In this document: piece by piece, positions 53,409 to 63,277 of the stretch | Position numbering within the stretch: the first letter of the stretch is position 1 | Layout: every line of letters begins with the position of its first letter | NCBI GenBank assembly: GCA_963743875.1 | Contig: CAVURM010000002.1 | Span: 593,998-657,997, forward strand | Direction of reading: 5' to 3' | Source: RHKX01 sp963743875 | GTDB taxonomy: Bacteria; Actinomycetota; Thermoleophilia; Solirubrobacterales; 70-9 | Length of the DNA stretch: 64,000 nt | The notes under the pieces: generated by a model | What the model saw: the letters and a program-made list of their open reading frames with translations, nothing else | Told to the model about the DNA's origin: nothing | The model's database searches: none | Made by a program: the position numbers and the translations under genes

Positions 53409-54248
53409 CTACTTCTGGCAGATCGGACAGAAGAACGTCGACCTGCCCGTCTGAGTGATGCGCTTGATCGTGCCCGGGCAGTTCTTGCGCAGGCAGCGCT
53501 CGCCCTCGCGATCGTACACCCGGAACCGCGGCCGGCGGCTGGGGCGCGCCGGGTAGCTCTCGCCCCGCGCGACCGCCTCGCGCAGCACGGCCTTGATCGA
53601 CGCGGCGAGCAGCGCGGCACTGTCGCGGGGCAGGCCCGCGCGCGTGGCAATCGTCGACGCGCGACGCCGTGGCGACAGCCGCGCGCGGTGCAGCGCTTCG
53701 CTCACATAGATGTTGCCGAGTCCGGCCACCACGCGCTGATCCATGAGGGCGGCCTTGAGCGACGTCCGCTTGCCGCGGCAGGCTGCGGCCAAGGCCGCGG
53801 CGTCGAACTCGTCGCCGAGCGGTTCCGGTCCGAGCCGTCCGAGCACCCGATGCGCCGCAACGTCGGCGCGGGCGACGAGGTCCATCGAACCGAATCGTCT
53901 CGGGTCGTTGAACGTAATCGTGGTCGTCGTCGACATCTCGAACATGACGTGGTCGTGACGATCGGGCTCGGCGCGCACACCCGACGTCGCCTCGAGCCCG
54001 TCGATACGAAATTCGCCCGTCATCCCGAGGTGCATCACCAGCGTGTCACCCGACGAGAGGAGCGCCAGGAGGTACTTGCCCCGCCGGGTCAGCTCGGCGA
54101 CTGTCTGACCGCGCAGACGAGCCTCGAACCCGGACGGGAACGGCGCCCGCAGATCGGGACGGCCAAGCCGCACCCGCTCGATGGTCGCCCCACGCATCGC
54201 CGGCTCGAGCAGCCGGCGGGTGCGTTCTACTTCAGGAAGTTCTGGCAC
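53409..54248 (-). CDS. mutM: Formamidopyrimidine-DNA glycosylase
   Basis: Removes oxidised purines such as 8-oxoguanine, with AP-lyase activity. 279 residues, uninterrupted. Catalytic N terminus PELPEVERTRR (Pro2, Glu3), DPRRFGSMDL, helix-two-turn-helix QRVVAGLGNIYVSEALHRA, and the zinc finger YDREGERCLRKNCPGTIKRI...STFFCPIC. It is one of the few intact frames in this part of the window. Confidence 0.94.
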   Translation of the reverse strand: MPELPEVERTRRLLEPAMRGATIERVRLGRPDLRAPFPSGFEARLRGQTVAELTRRGKYLLALLSSGDTLVMHLGMTGEFRIDGLEATSGVRAEPDRHDHVMFEMSTTTTITFNDPRRFGSMDLVARADVAAHRVLGRLGPEPLGDEFDAAALAAACRGKRTSLKAALMDQRVVAGLGNIYVSEALHRARLSPRRRASTIATRAGLPRDSAALLAASIKAVLREAVARGESYPARPSRRPRFRVYDREGERCLRKNCPGTIKRITQTGRSTFFCPICQK

Positions 54249-54330
54249 GGGGTCCTCGTCTCAACGTTTGAACGTTACATGGCTCGGTGACAGCCGCGCC
54301 GGAGCGGGCAGACGGTCTGAGAGTTCAGCC

Positions 54331-56833
54331 CTACTCGTACGTGAACCACGCGGTTACGGTCGCGGCCGTCTCGGCTTTCAACCGCACCCAGTGCGCGGCG
54401 AAGCCGTCGGGGAACCGGTGCACGACGGCCTCGCCCGCCGGTACGTCAACGGCCGCGTACTGGTGCCATGAGCCCGTCGCGAGAAAGTCCACTTCGATCG
54501 CGAACCTGACCGGCCGGTCGCGGTCGTGCGACAGCGCCACGGACTTCCGGCCGAAATTCGTCATCAGGAACGGATCGCTCGTCGCGCCGGCCGCGACCGC
54601 GGTCTCCTTCCACGGGCCCCCTTCCCCACCGGGGGCGCCGAGCTTGTAGAGATCGTCGATCGCGCCGAACCACAGCCCATCGCCGGCCGGACCGGACGAG
54701 AAGTAATGCCCGTCCGTTGGCGCGCCTCGTCTCGTGCCGGCAATAACCAGCAGCCCCCGCCACGTCGCAAAGTCCGCGATCCGCGCCCGGTGCGACGCGA
54801 CCGGCTTCATCCGGCGAAAGTCGGGAACTGTCTTTGTCTCCAGGCGCGGAATCTCGTAGAACGTCCCCTGGATGTGGGCGAGATACCGTTCCGAGACGAC
54901 CTCACGCACGCCACGCATGCCCGCTGCGGAAAACACGTCGCGGCTCCGCGGCAGCCGCCAGCGACGACCGGCCGCGTCACGCACGAGCACCGATGCCGCA
55001 TCCACGTCGTAGTCGATGGCTGGCTCCGCCGAGCGCTCCAAATCGGCGATCTTGTCCAGGGCCTCGACGCGCGTGAACTCCAGCCGCTCGTTGATCTCGT
55101 AGTAGGCCTTGTCGACCGGCCGTCCGGCGTCATCGTAACGCGCGCGCCAGGAACTGCAGCGCTCGCGAGAAGCCGGCCGGACGCAGCAGTCCGCCGGTCC
55201 AGGCCGAGGCGGGCTCCCTCGCCGCGAGGCTCGAGAAGATCGCCTCCTGCTCGGCCGTCGGCGTCCTCGGGCTGGAGAGGTGAAGAAACGCCGTGGCGGT
55301 ACATGCGCGATCGACCTTCACGCGCAGCCACTCGGCTGGTGTCGCGCCGTCAGGAGAACCGGGACGTAACCGTTCGCGGAGACGCGCACCGTTTTCCACG
55401 TCCTGCCAGTTACCATCGCCACGCGCGATCGAGCTCGATCGCAAAGCTCACGTCGGACGGCCGACGCGATGCGCCAGGTGCAGGCAGCCCTGAGCGTAGC
55501 CGGCGACGAGCACCGGATCGCTCGGCTGCCTGGCGATCACCGCGTCGTCGACCCACACGCCGCCCCAGCCGGAAGCGGGCCCGAACTCGGTCGCGAGATC
55601 CGGACGCGATACGAACCGCAGGTTCGACTGCGGTTTTGACGCCAGCTAGATTCTGCAGAATCGACGTGTCGTCGCCGGCGAGCACCACGCGGCCGTTCCA
55701 CTCGGTGAAGTCGGTGGTGTAGTGCAGGTGGGTGGCGAGCGGGCGGATACCGCGCGCCGCTTTCGCGTCGAACGCCGATGGAAAGTCGAAGAACGTGCCG
55801 TGCATGTTCAGGAGGAGCGGGCCGTCGCCGATTGCGCGAATCCTCGGCCATTCGGTGAACCACCCGTGCGTGGGATCGTAGGTATAACTGCCTTTGGGCA
55901 AGCGGTAGGTGCGCCACGCGCCGTCGGATCGCACCTGCAGCAGCACCGAGCGCTTGTCCCACCCCACGCTCCACACCGGCGCGCCTGGAGTCAACTCCCC
56001 CTCGAGACCGCCCGGGCCTGTCACTTCGGTATGCGGCCGGCGAGCGACGATCGTCCAGTCCTTACCGTCGAACTCCGCGAGCGCGCCCGCGTCCTCCGGC
56101 CCTTTCGACCAGGACGCTTCAGGCGCTTCCCAGCTCAGCTTGTCGAGGTCGGCTGTTCGCAGTTCGCCGTTGTTGGCGACGATGAGCCGGCCCTGCCCGG
56201 TGTAGCCGCCCTTGGCGTGCCAGCCGGGAACGGGCTTCACGAAGAGCCGAGTCGGCTCGAGCGTCCGAACGTCGACTTCCCAGATGGGGCCCTCCATGTC
56301 GATCATGTAGACCTTGCGCGCGGGCTCGGTGAGGTGCCGGGCAATGGCGGTGATCCGCGCAGGAAAACCCTTCGCGCTGGTCGATGGCCCGCACCTGCCC
56401 CTCGTCATCGATGAAGTACGGCCCCATGACGAGCTGGCGCGACTCGCGATGGATCATGCGTCCGGCATGCGTGCCGCCGACGCTTTCCGGGCGAACGGTC
56501 ATCTGCAGCCGGTCGTCGATGTCGTAGAGCTTGTCAGGACTGCCGGTGCGCCGATGCGGCGGGTAGGTCATGAGCCACAGCCTGCCGGCCCATGGGACGA
56601 CGGCGCCAATGCCGCATTCGCGATCCTGCGCGCCGCCGACGTCGTTGAAGACCGCCAGGTGCGGATAGATCCCGCTGACCTGCAACGGTGCGCGACGCGT
56701 GCACCGCCCTGACGCTCTTGCGACTCTCCTCTGCCGGAGCAAGGCACAGCAGCGGCGGCGACGCCAATGCCACGAGCATGGTCCGGCGACTGATCTTCGC
56801 CGCTCGACGCGAACGACGCCGTTGTTTTGTCAT
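54331..56833 (-). CDS. Unknown secreted protein, multiply frame-disrupted
   Basis: Six segments in changing frames read as one protein of roughly 830 residues. The N terminus (MTKQRRRSRRAAKISRRTMLVALASPPLLCLA) looks like a twin-arginine or Sec signal. The body has repeated WD-like wording (VWSVGWDKRSVLLQVRSDGAWRTYRLPKGSYTYDPTHGW, LLLNMHGTFFDFPS, LYDIDDRLQMTVRPESVGG), suggesting a beta-propeller, and a second half with GHYFSSGPAGDGLWFGAIDDLYKLG. Frame changes are near 56710, 56370, 55640, 55450, 55420 and 55140. I do not recognise the family. Confidence 0.5.
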
Positions 56834-57097
56834 GAATCGCGACCGGTCCTGGCAGAAATACAGCGTCCAACTGGCAATTCAACTGCGGCGATCTTGGCGC
56901 GTCAGGCACGCACGTCAAGCGCACGTCAAACGGTGCGGAGATCGCCAACAGGGACAGCTGAGCTGTGGCCTCTGGAGATCAGCTTTGCATCGGCACCGCC
57001 GCTGGCGCGCCCAGGGGACGGCATGTGAGAATTCTTTGCTCCCTTCTGGGCAGCCGACTTGGACAAAACGGAATTCGCCATCAGGAAGGGAGCGACT

Positions 57098-57789
57098 ATG
57101 AGAGCAGTCTGTGTGGCTTTGGCCTTTGCGGCGCTCGTGCCGGCCGCCGCGCGAGGGGAACCGATATCGGTTACGGTCGCTTCCTCGACCGGGGGCTTTT
57201 CCACGAGCGGCATGACCCTGACAAAGGCCGCGCTCGACCTCGGAACGGTGATGTTGCCGAACGTCTCATCGGTTGGCAACCTGCTGATTTCGGGTCTCAA
57301 GTGGAACTCCGACGTCGTCGTCTCGTTCATGCTGGAGGGCCTCGGCCGCTTCGATACGTTGAAGCTCGAAGTGCTGAATCCAGCCGGTACGAACGACCTG
57401 ATGGAGCCCGACGACCAGAGCGGCTATCCGGCCGGCTATTCCAGCTCGAACAACCTCGACGGGCTGAGCTTCGCGCAAGACCGGAGTCTCGAACGCAGCG
57501 CCGTGTTCGCGGGCGGTTCGGCGAGCGTCTTTGCGGACGAGTACACCCACCGCGGCGACATCCTGATCTTCAGTGGTCTCGCCGGAGCCGAGCGCGCCCG
57601 CGTGACCTTCGGACTCCGGGATAGCCTCCGGTTCAGCAACGGCTCGGGCCGTCCGGAGGGGTTTCTCCTTCGCATCAGTGCCGCGGATGAGGTGACCGCA
57701 CCTGAGCCGGCGTCGATGCTCCTGCTCGGGACCGGGCTCGCCGGACTGGTCGCGGCCGGCGGCGCCGCCGTTCGGTTGCGGTGCCCTGA
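57098..57789 (+). CDS. PEP-CTERM sorting-domain protein
   Basis: Exported protein of about 230 residues. Signal peptide MRAVCVALAFAALVPAAARG; a beta-rich middle; and a C-terminal PEP-CTERM anchor APEPASMLLLGTGLAGLVAA, after which a one-base frame change near 57758 leads to the expected arginine cluster RRRRRSVAVP and a TGA. In the unshifted frame the arginines are lost and the frame runs into the next gene. AGGAAGG lies 8 nt before the ATG. It is the likely substrate of the exosortase that follows 2 nt later. Confidence 0.85.
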
Positions 57790-57791
57790 CG

Positions 57792-58758
57792 ATGAATCGC
57801 CACGCTGCAACGGCTCTGGTGTGCCTGGCCGCAGTCGCGTGGCTGTACAGCGACGTCCTGTCGTCGCTCGTCCGGCAATGGGCGAGCGACGACAACTATT
57901 CCCACGGCTTCTTCATCATCCCGCTGGCCGTCTACTGCGGCTGGGAGCGCCGCGATCTCCTGCGCCGCACCGCCCCGCAGCCGCATGGCGCGGGACTGGT
58001 GCTCATCCTTTTCAGCCTGTGTCCTCTTTGCCGCCGGCACGCTGGCTGCCGAGCTCTTCCTGACTCGAGAATCTCCCTCGTCACGATGGTGGTGGGAACG
58101 ATTCTCTTCGTGTGGGGCCCGACCCATGTGCGGCACCTCGCGTTCCCGCTCGCGCTGCTGCCGCTGATGGTGCCCCTGCCGGCACTCGTCTTCAATCAGA
58201 TCGCCTTCCCGTTGCAGCTCGTGGCCTCACGCCTCGGAGAAACCGTGATGAGCGCGTGCCGGCATTCCGGTCCTGCGCGAGGGCAACGTGCTCGAGCTGC
58301 CGAACATCACGCTCGCCGTCGCCGAAGCCTGCAGCGGCATCCGGTCGCTCATCTCGCTCATCACCCTGGCCATCGTTCTGGCGTACTTCGCGGAACGCCG
58401 CCCGGGAGCCCGCGCGCTCATCGTCGTGTCCTCGGTGCCGATTGCGATCCTCGCGAACGCATTCCGGGTCGCAGGCACGGGATTCGCCTCGCACTGGTTC
58501 GGTCCCCGACTCGCCGAGGGCTTCTTCCACGGCTTCTCCGGGTGGCTGGTATTCGTGGTGGCGTTCGCGGGCCTGGTCGCGACTCAGCAGGTGGTGCGCC
58601 GGATCCCGGCACTTCCGGCACGTCCTGAACGCCAGATGCCGTGGAGCAGACATGTTCGCCCGCGCCGTAGCCGTCGTCGTGCTCGTGCTCGGGACCGGAG
58701 CCGTCGTGCAGCGCGCCGCGATCCGCGAACCGCACGAAGCGAGGACACGGCTCGGTGA
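57792..58758 (+). CDS. Exosortase, frame-disrupted
   Basis: Multi-pass membrane transpeptidase that cleaves PEP-CTERM anchors. Begins MNRHAATALVCLAAVAWLYSDVL. Catalytic residues are visible in the third segment: Cys in VAEACSGIRSLISL, Arg in NAFRVAGTG and His in FFHGFSGW. Frame changes near 58015, 58060 and 58255 separate hydrophobic segments (LFAAGTLAAELFLT, VVGTILFVWGPT, LAFPLALLPLMVPLPALVF) that are contiguous in the family. The end is uncertain; the last frame overlaps the EpsI gene. Confidence 0.82.
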
Positions 58759-59275
58759 GATGCCGCTCCAGATCGATGACTGGCGCGGATACGACGCGGC
58801 CCCGCTGCCCGATGACGTCGTCGCGACGCTCGGCGTGGACGACTACGTCAACCGCCGGTACGAGCGGAGTGGCGTGCCGGTTTCGATGTACATCGGCTAC
58901 TACGGAAACCAGCGCAGCGGGGACACCATCCACTCGCCGCAGAATTGTCTGCCGGGAGCGGGCTGGTTGCCGGTGGCGTCGGGCCGCGAGCGCATCGCGC
59001 TCGGCTCGTCGTCGGTCGAGGTCACGCGCTACGAGATCGTCAAGGGGCTCGATCGGCAGGTGGTCCTGTACCGGTATCAGGGACGAGGCCGCGTGGTGGC
59101 CGGCGAATACGCCAACAAGGCGTGGCTGATGCTCGACGCCGCGCGCTACGGCCGTTCGAACGGCGGGATCGTGCGCCTGATCCGGCCGGTCGTCACCACG
59201 ACCGACGATGCCAGGGTCGAGCTCTTGTCGTTTGCGTCGGCACTCCTGCCGCGCCTGTCGGGATATCTGCCATGA
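58652..59275 (+). CDS. EpsI family protein
   Basis: 207 residues, intact. N-terminal membrane helix (AVAVVVLVLGTGAVVQRAAI), then the EpsI domain with the hallmark HSPQNCLPGAGWLPV and VVLYRYQGRGRVVAGEYANKAWLMLDA. EpsI proteins accompany or are fused to exosortases and are linked to exopolysaccharide export; their chemistry is unknown. The stop overlaps the next start (ATGA). Confidence 0.88.
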   Translation: MFARAVAVVVLVLGTGAVVQRAAIREPHEARTRLGEMPLQIDDWRGYDAAPLPDDVVATLGVDDYVNRRYERSGVPVSMYIGYYGNQRSGDTIHSPQNCLPGAGWLPVASGRERIALGSSSVEVTRYEIVKGLDRQVVLYRYQGRGRVVAGEYANKAWLMLDAARYGRSNGGIVRLIRPVVTTTDDARVELLSFASALLPRLSGYLP

Positions 59276-61599
59276 ACCTGAACGCTCCGAACCCGCGCGC
59301 GGCGCGCACGCCACGGCGACTGGCCGGTACCGGGTCGATCCGCGCGGTGGGCGTGATCCTGCTACTGCTCGCGGTGAGCAGCGGCTGCAAAAGCGACCCC
59401 GATGCGGCCGCGCGCGGCTTCATGGCCGAGGGCGACGCCTACGCGGCCCAGGGCAAGCTCAAGGAAGCCTCCATCGAGTACCGCAACGCGCTCAAGGCCG
59501 TGCCCGACCTGGTCGAGGCGCACTATCAGCTTGGCCGCGTCTACCTGCAGACCGACGAACCGGAGAAGGCCTATCAGTCGTTCGTGCGCGCCGCGAACCT
59601 CGATTCGTCTCACGCCGATGCGCACGTCAAGGCCGGCACGCTGCTGCTCGTCGCGGGCGAGTATCGCGAGGCGCGGGCTCTTGCCGAGCGTGCGCTGAAG
59701 GCGAGCCCGACGAGCGCGGACGTGCACATCCTCCTCGGCAACGCGCTCGCCGGCCTCGACAACCCGAGCCGCGCGCTCAATCAGATCGAGCAGGCCATCC
59801 ACCTCGATCCGACCTACGCGCCGGCGTGGACGACACTCGGGGCGCTGCAGTTTCACGGCGGGAAGCGGGAGCAGGCGCGCCAGGACTTTCAGAAGGCCGT
59901 GGACCTCGACCCCAAATCGGCCGATGCGCGCCTGGCCCTCGCCAATTACGAATGGGCGACCGGCAACACGAAAGCGGCCGAGGCGGCACTCCAGGCGACG
60001 CTCCTCGTGGCGCCGCGGAACCCGGACGCGCATCGGGCGATGGCCCTGCTGTACCTGACGACGAAGCGAGCCAAACTGGCAGAACCGCATTTTCAGGCGC
60101 TCGCCAAGGACCCGCGGGGGAAGCTCGCCCTGGCCGACTACTACCTCGGCACGGCGCAGGAGGCCGCCGCGAGGCGCGTCCTCGACGAGCTCGTGGCCGG
60201 CGACAACAAGACCCACAGCCGCGCCGCAAGACTCCGGCTCGCGGCGCTCGAGTACTCCGCTGGACGCAAACCCGAGGCTCATCGGATCATCGACGAGATC
60301 CTCGCCGAGCATCCCAGGAGTGTCGAGGCACGGACTGCCAAAGCACGGATGCTCCTCGACGAAGGCTCGGTCCAGGAAGCGGCCGAGGCAGCGCGGACGG
60401 CGATCACGTTCGATGCGGGATCGGTCGCGGCGCACTACACGCTCGGACTGACCGCCATCGCGCGCGAGCGCTTCGACGAAGCCGAGCGGGAGTTCTCGAA
60501 GGTGGTGGAGCTGAATCCGCGCGCCGGCGCGGCGCAGATTCAGCTGGCACGCCTGGGGCTGGCAGCGGGTGACGCCGAGCGCGCTCTCCGTGCCGCTCAG
60601 AAGGCCGTCGAGGCCGCACCGGAGGATCCGGCAGCCACGGTGCTACTCGCCCGCAGCCAGCGCGCGCAAGGCGAGCTCGCGAAGGCCCACCAGACACTCG
60701 TCGCCCAGATCACCCGGCAACCGAACGCCGCCGAGCTCCACGCCGAGCTCGGCTGGGTCCGGCTGGATCGGCGCGACCTGACCGGCGCGCGACAGTCGTT
60801 CGCCGAGGCGCTGCGATTGGCGCCGGCCTCGGTCGAAGCCCGCACGGGCCTCGTGACGGCGTATCTTGCCGCTGGGCAGCCCGCCAGGGCGCAGACACAA
60901 ATCGACACGTGGCTCGCCGACTCACCGGCCGATCCCGGCCTGCGGGTGCTCTCGGCCCGCGTCGCGATGGTTTCCGGACGCACCGACGACGCCGAACGGG
61001 TTCTGCGCGAGATCGTGTCGAGCGATCCCGGGCACCTCGAGGCGTACGATCTCCTCGCGCGGCTCTACGTGGCCCGCGGGGACATGGCCCGCGCCCAGGT
61101 CGAGTATGAGACGCTCGCGTCCCGGTCGCCGGCCGCCGCCGGGCCGCGGACCATGGCCGCGATGATCAGCGACGCGCGAGGGAATCGCGATGCGGCCATC
61201 GCCGACTACGAGCGCGCGCTCGCCGACAATCCCCGCGCCGGCGTCGCGGCGAACAACCTCGCCTGGATTCGGGCGGAGGAAGGCCGGTTCGACGACGCCA
61301 TCAGGCTGGCCGGCGTCGCGGTCGAGGTCATGAAGAATCGGCCTGAGCCTCACGACACGCTCGGGTGGGCCTACTACAAGCAGGGACATCCCGGGCGCGC
61401 GATCTCGTCGTTCGAACGCGCGCTGACGATCGCGCCCGAGAATGCGACCTACCACTATCACCTCGGCCTGGCCTACTTGAAGGCCGGCGACGTGCGGCGG
61501 GGACGCGCCGCGCTCGCTCGCGCCCTGGCCTTGAAGCCGGATGCACAGATCTCTGCCGATGCCCGCCGGGTAATGGCCGACACGGCGGAGAATCGCTGA
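59272..61599 (+). CDS. PEP-CTERM-system TPR lipoprotein (PrsT-like)
   Basis: 775 residues, intact. Lipobox at VILLLLAVSSGCKSDPD (Cys about 39), then more than 15 tetratricopeptide repeats to the end, such as ASIEYRNALKAVPDLVEAHYQLGRVYLQ and AISSFERALTIAPENATYHYHLGLAYLKAGD. This architecture, directly behind exosortase and EpsI, matches the PrsT group found in PEP-CTERM/EPS loci. It probably acts as a periplasmic or outer-membrane scaffold for polysaccharide or protein export. Confidence 0.88.
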   Translation: MNLNAPNPRAARTPRRLAGTGSIRAVGVILLLLAVSSGCKSDPDAAARGFMAEGDAYAAQGKLKEASIEYRNALKAVPDLVEAHYQLGRVYLQTDEPEKAYQSFVRAANLDSSHADAHVKAGTLLLVAGEYREARALAERALKASPTSADVHILLGNALAGLDNPSRALNQIEQAIHLDPTYAPAWTTLGALQFHGGKREQARQDFQKAVDLDPKSADARLALANYEWATGNTKAAEAALQATLLVAPRNPDAHRAMALLYLTTKRAKLAEPHFQALAKDPRGKLALADYYLGTAQEAAARRVLDELVAGDNKTHSRAARLRLAALEYSAGRKPEAHRIIDEILAEHPRSVEARTAKARMLLDEGSVQEAAEAARTAITFDAGSVAAHYTLGLTAIARERFDEAEREFSKVVELNPRAGAAQIQLARLGLAAGDAERALRAAQKAVEAAPEDPAATVLLARSQRAQGELAKAHQTLVAQITRQPNAAELHAELGWVRLDRRDLTGARQSFAEALRLAPASVEARTGLVTAYLAAGQPARAQTQIDTWLADSPADPGLRVLSARVAMVSGRTDDAERVLREIVSSDPGHLEAYDLLARLYVARGDMARAQVEYETLASRSPAAAGPRTMAAMISDARGNRDAAIADYERALADNPRAGVAANNLAWIRAEEGRFDDAIRLAGVAVEVMKNRPEPHDTLGWAYYKQGHPGRAISSFERALTIAPENATYHYHLGLAYLKAGDVRRGRAALARALALKPDAQISADARRVMADTAENR

Positions 61600-61619
61600 G
61601 ACAGCACCGGGACCGCGCC

Positions 61620-63059
61620 TCAAACGCTCTTCACCTTCCATGCGCCGCGCCGGAAGAGGACCGCGCTGACCACGGCCAGCGTCGAGTAGGCGATCGTCAA
61701 CGCGAGGAACACGCCGCGCGGACCGAAGCCGGCGTGCACGGCGAGCCACCAGGCCAGCGGGATCTCCCACAGCCAGAACACACCGAGGTTGATGAGCGTG
61801 GGCGTCCACGTGTCACCCGCGCCGTTGAACGACTGGGTCAGCACCATGCCGACGGCATAGAACAGGAAGCCGAGGCTCACGGTGCGCAGGCAGTCGATCG
61901 CGAACGGCAGCACCGCGGGGTCGCTCGTGAACAGCCCCGCGATCGGCCGCGCCGCGAGGAAGAACAGCGAGCCCGACGCTGCCGAGGAACATCATGTTGT
62001 AGAGCGCCGCCGTCCACACCGCACGCTCGGCGCGATCGGGATGGCCCGCCCCCAGGTTCTGCCCCACCATCGTCGCCGCCGCGTTGCTGATGCCGAACGC
62101 CGGCAGCAGCGCGAAGATGATGACGCGAATGCCGATGGTGTAGCCGGCGAGCGCGTCGCTGCCGAAGAGCGACAGGATCCGCACCAGGCCGACGTAGCTC
62201 GCCGTGCCGATGAGGATCTGGATCGTGCCGGAACCTGACAGCCGCAGGACGCTTCGCATCAGCGAGAGATCGAGCCCCAGGTGCTCCAGGCGCAGCCGTA
62301 CCCGCCCTCGTCCGCGCCCGAGGACCACGAGCTGGTAGACGACGGCGCTGCCGCGGCCGATGTTGGTCGCGACGGCGGCGCCGGCGACCCCGAGCTCGGG
62401 AAACGGGCCCAGGCCGAAGATGAAGCAGGGGCCGAGCACGATGTTGAGCAGGTTGCCGAGCCACAGCACGCGCATGGCAATCGCCGCGTCGCCCGCGCCG
62501 CGGAAGACCGCGTTGATGAGGAAGAGCAGCACGACGGTGATGTTGCCGCCGAGCATCACGCTGGTGAACCCGCTGCCCGACGCGATCGACCTCGGGTGAC
62601 GCGCCCATCAGGCGCAGCAGATCCGCGGCGCGCGGCGCCGCCAGGATCGCGATGAGCACCGCCACCGCCACGCCGAGCAGGATCGACTGCGCGGCGGCGC
62701 GCGACGCGCCCTCGGCGTCGTGCTGGCCGATGCGCCGCGATACGAGCGCCATCGCCCCGATCGACAGCCCCATCGCGACCGTGTAGATCATGGTCAGCAT
62801 CGACTCGGTCAGCCCGACGGTCGCCACCGCATCGGCGCCGAGGTGCGCCACCCAGAAGACGTCGGCGACGGCGAAGATCGACTCCATCGCCATCTCGATC
62901 ACCATCGGCACGGCGAGCATGATCACGGCGCGCCCGACGGGCGCGGTCGTGTAGTCGAGCGGAGACACCGCGGATCGCGTCGCGGAACGTGCCCCAGATA
63001 CCGGGATACGCCTCTGGCAGGGGCGCGGTTACGGCAGACGCGTCAAGAGATTCCGACAT
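61620..63059 (-). CDS. MATE family efflux transporter, frame-disrupted
   Basis: About 470 residues in several frames. N terminus MSESLDASAVTAPLPEAYPGIWGTFRDAIRG, then SPLDYTTAPVGRAVIMLAVPMVIEMAMESIFAVADVFWVAHLGADAVATVGLTESM, FLINAVFRGAGDAAIAMRVLWLGNLLNIVLGPCFIFG, FGISNAAATMVGQNLGAGHPDRAERAVWTAALYN and GMVLTQSFNGAGDTWTPTLINLGVFWLWEIPLAWWLA. These are the paired MATE repeats (FRGAGDA and FNGAGDT). It exports cationic drugs or metabolites by Na+ or H+ antiport. Frame changes near 61985, 62590 and 62970. Confidence 0.85.
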
Positions 63060-63277
63060 GTCGAACACCACGAACACTGCAGCGGCCTGACGCACGCGTC
63101 GGAGGCCGGGAACGAAACCGAAACTGGGGATGTGAACGAACCGCCCGGCGGCCGGGCGCGTGGAGCTAGAAGCGGTCCGGCGTGACGGCCAGCGGGGGAA
63201 CGAACGGCATGATGGTGTAAATCGTCATCAGCGTATCCAGAAGGATAGGGACTATAGCATATAAACTCGAAGACGAC

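Noticed and set aside
56950..57060. A sigma-54 promoter (TGG...TTGC) before the PEP-CTERM gene, as known for some PrsR-controlled genes
   Set aside because: TGGAGATCAGCTTTGC has the wrong GG-to-GC spacing by one base and the second candidate is further off; not strong enough to report.
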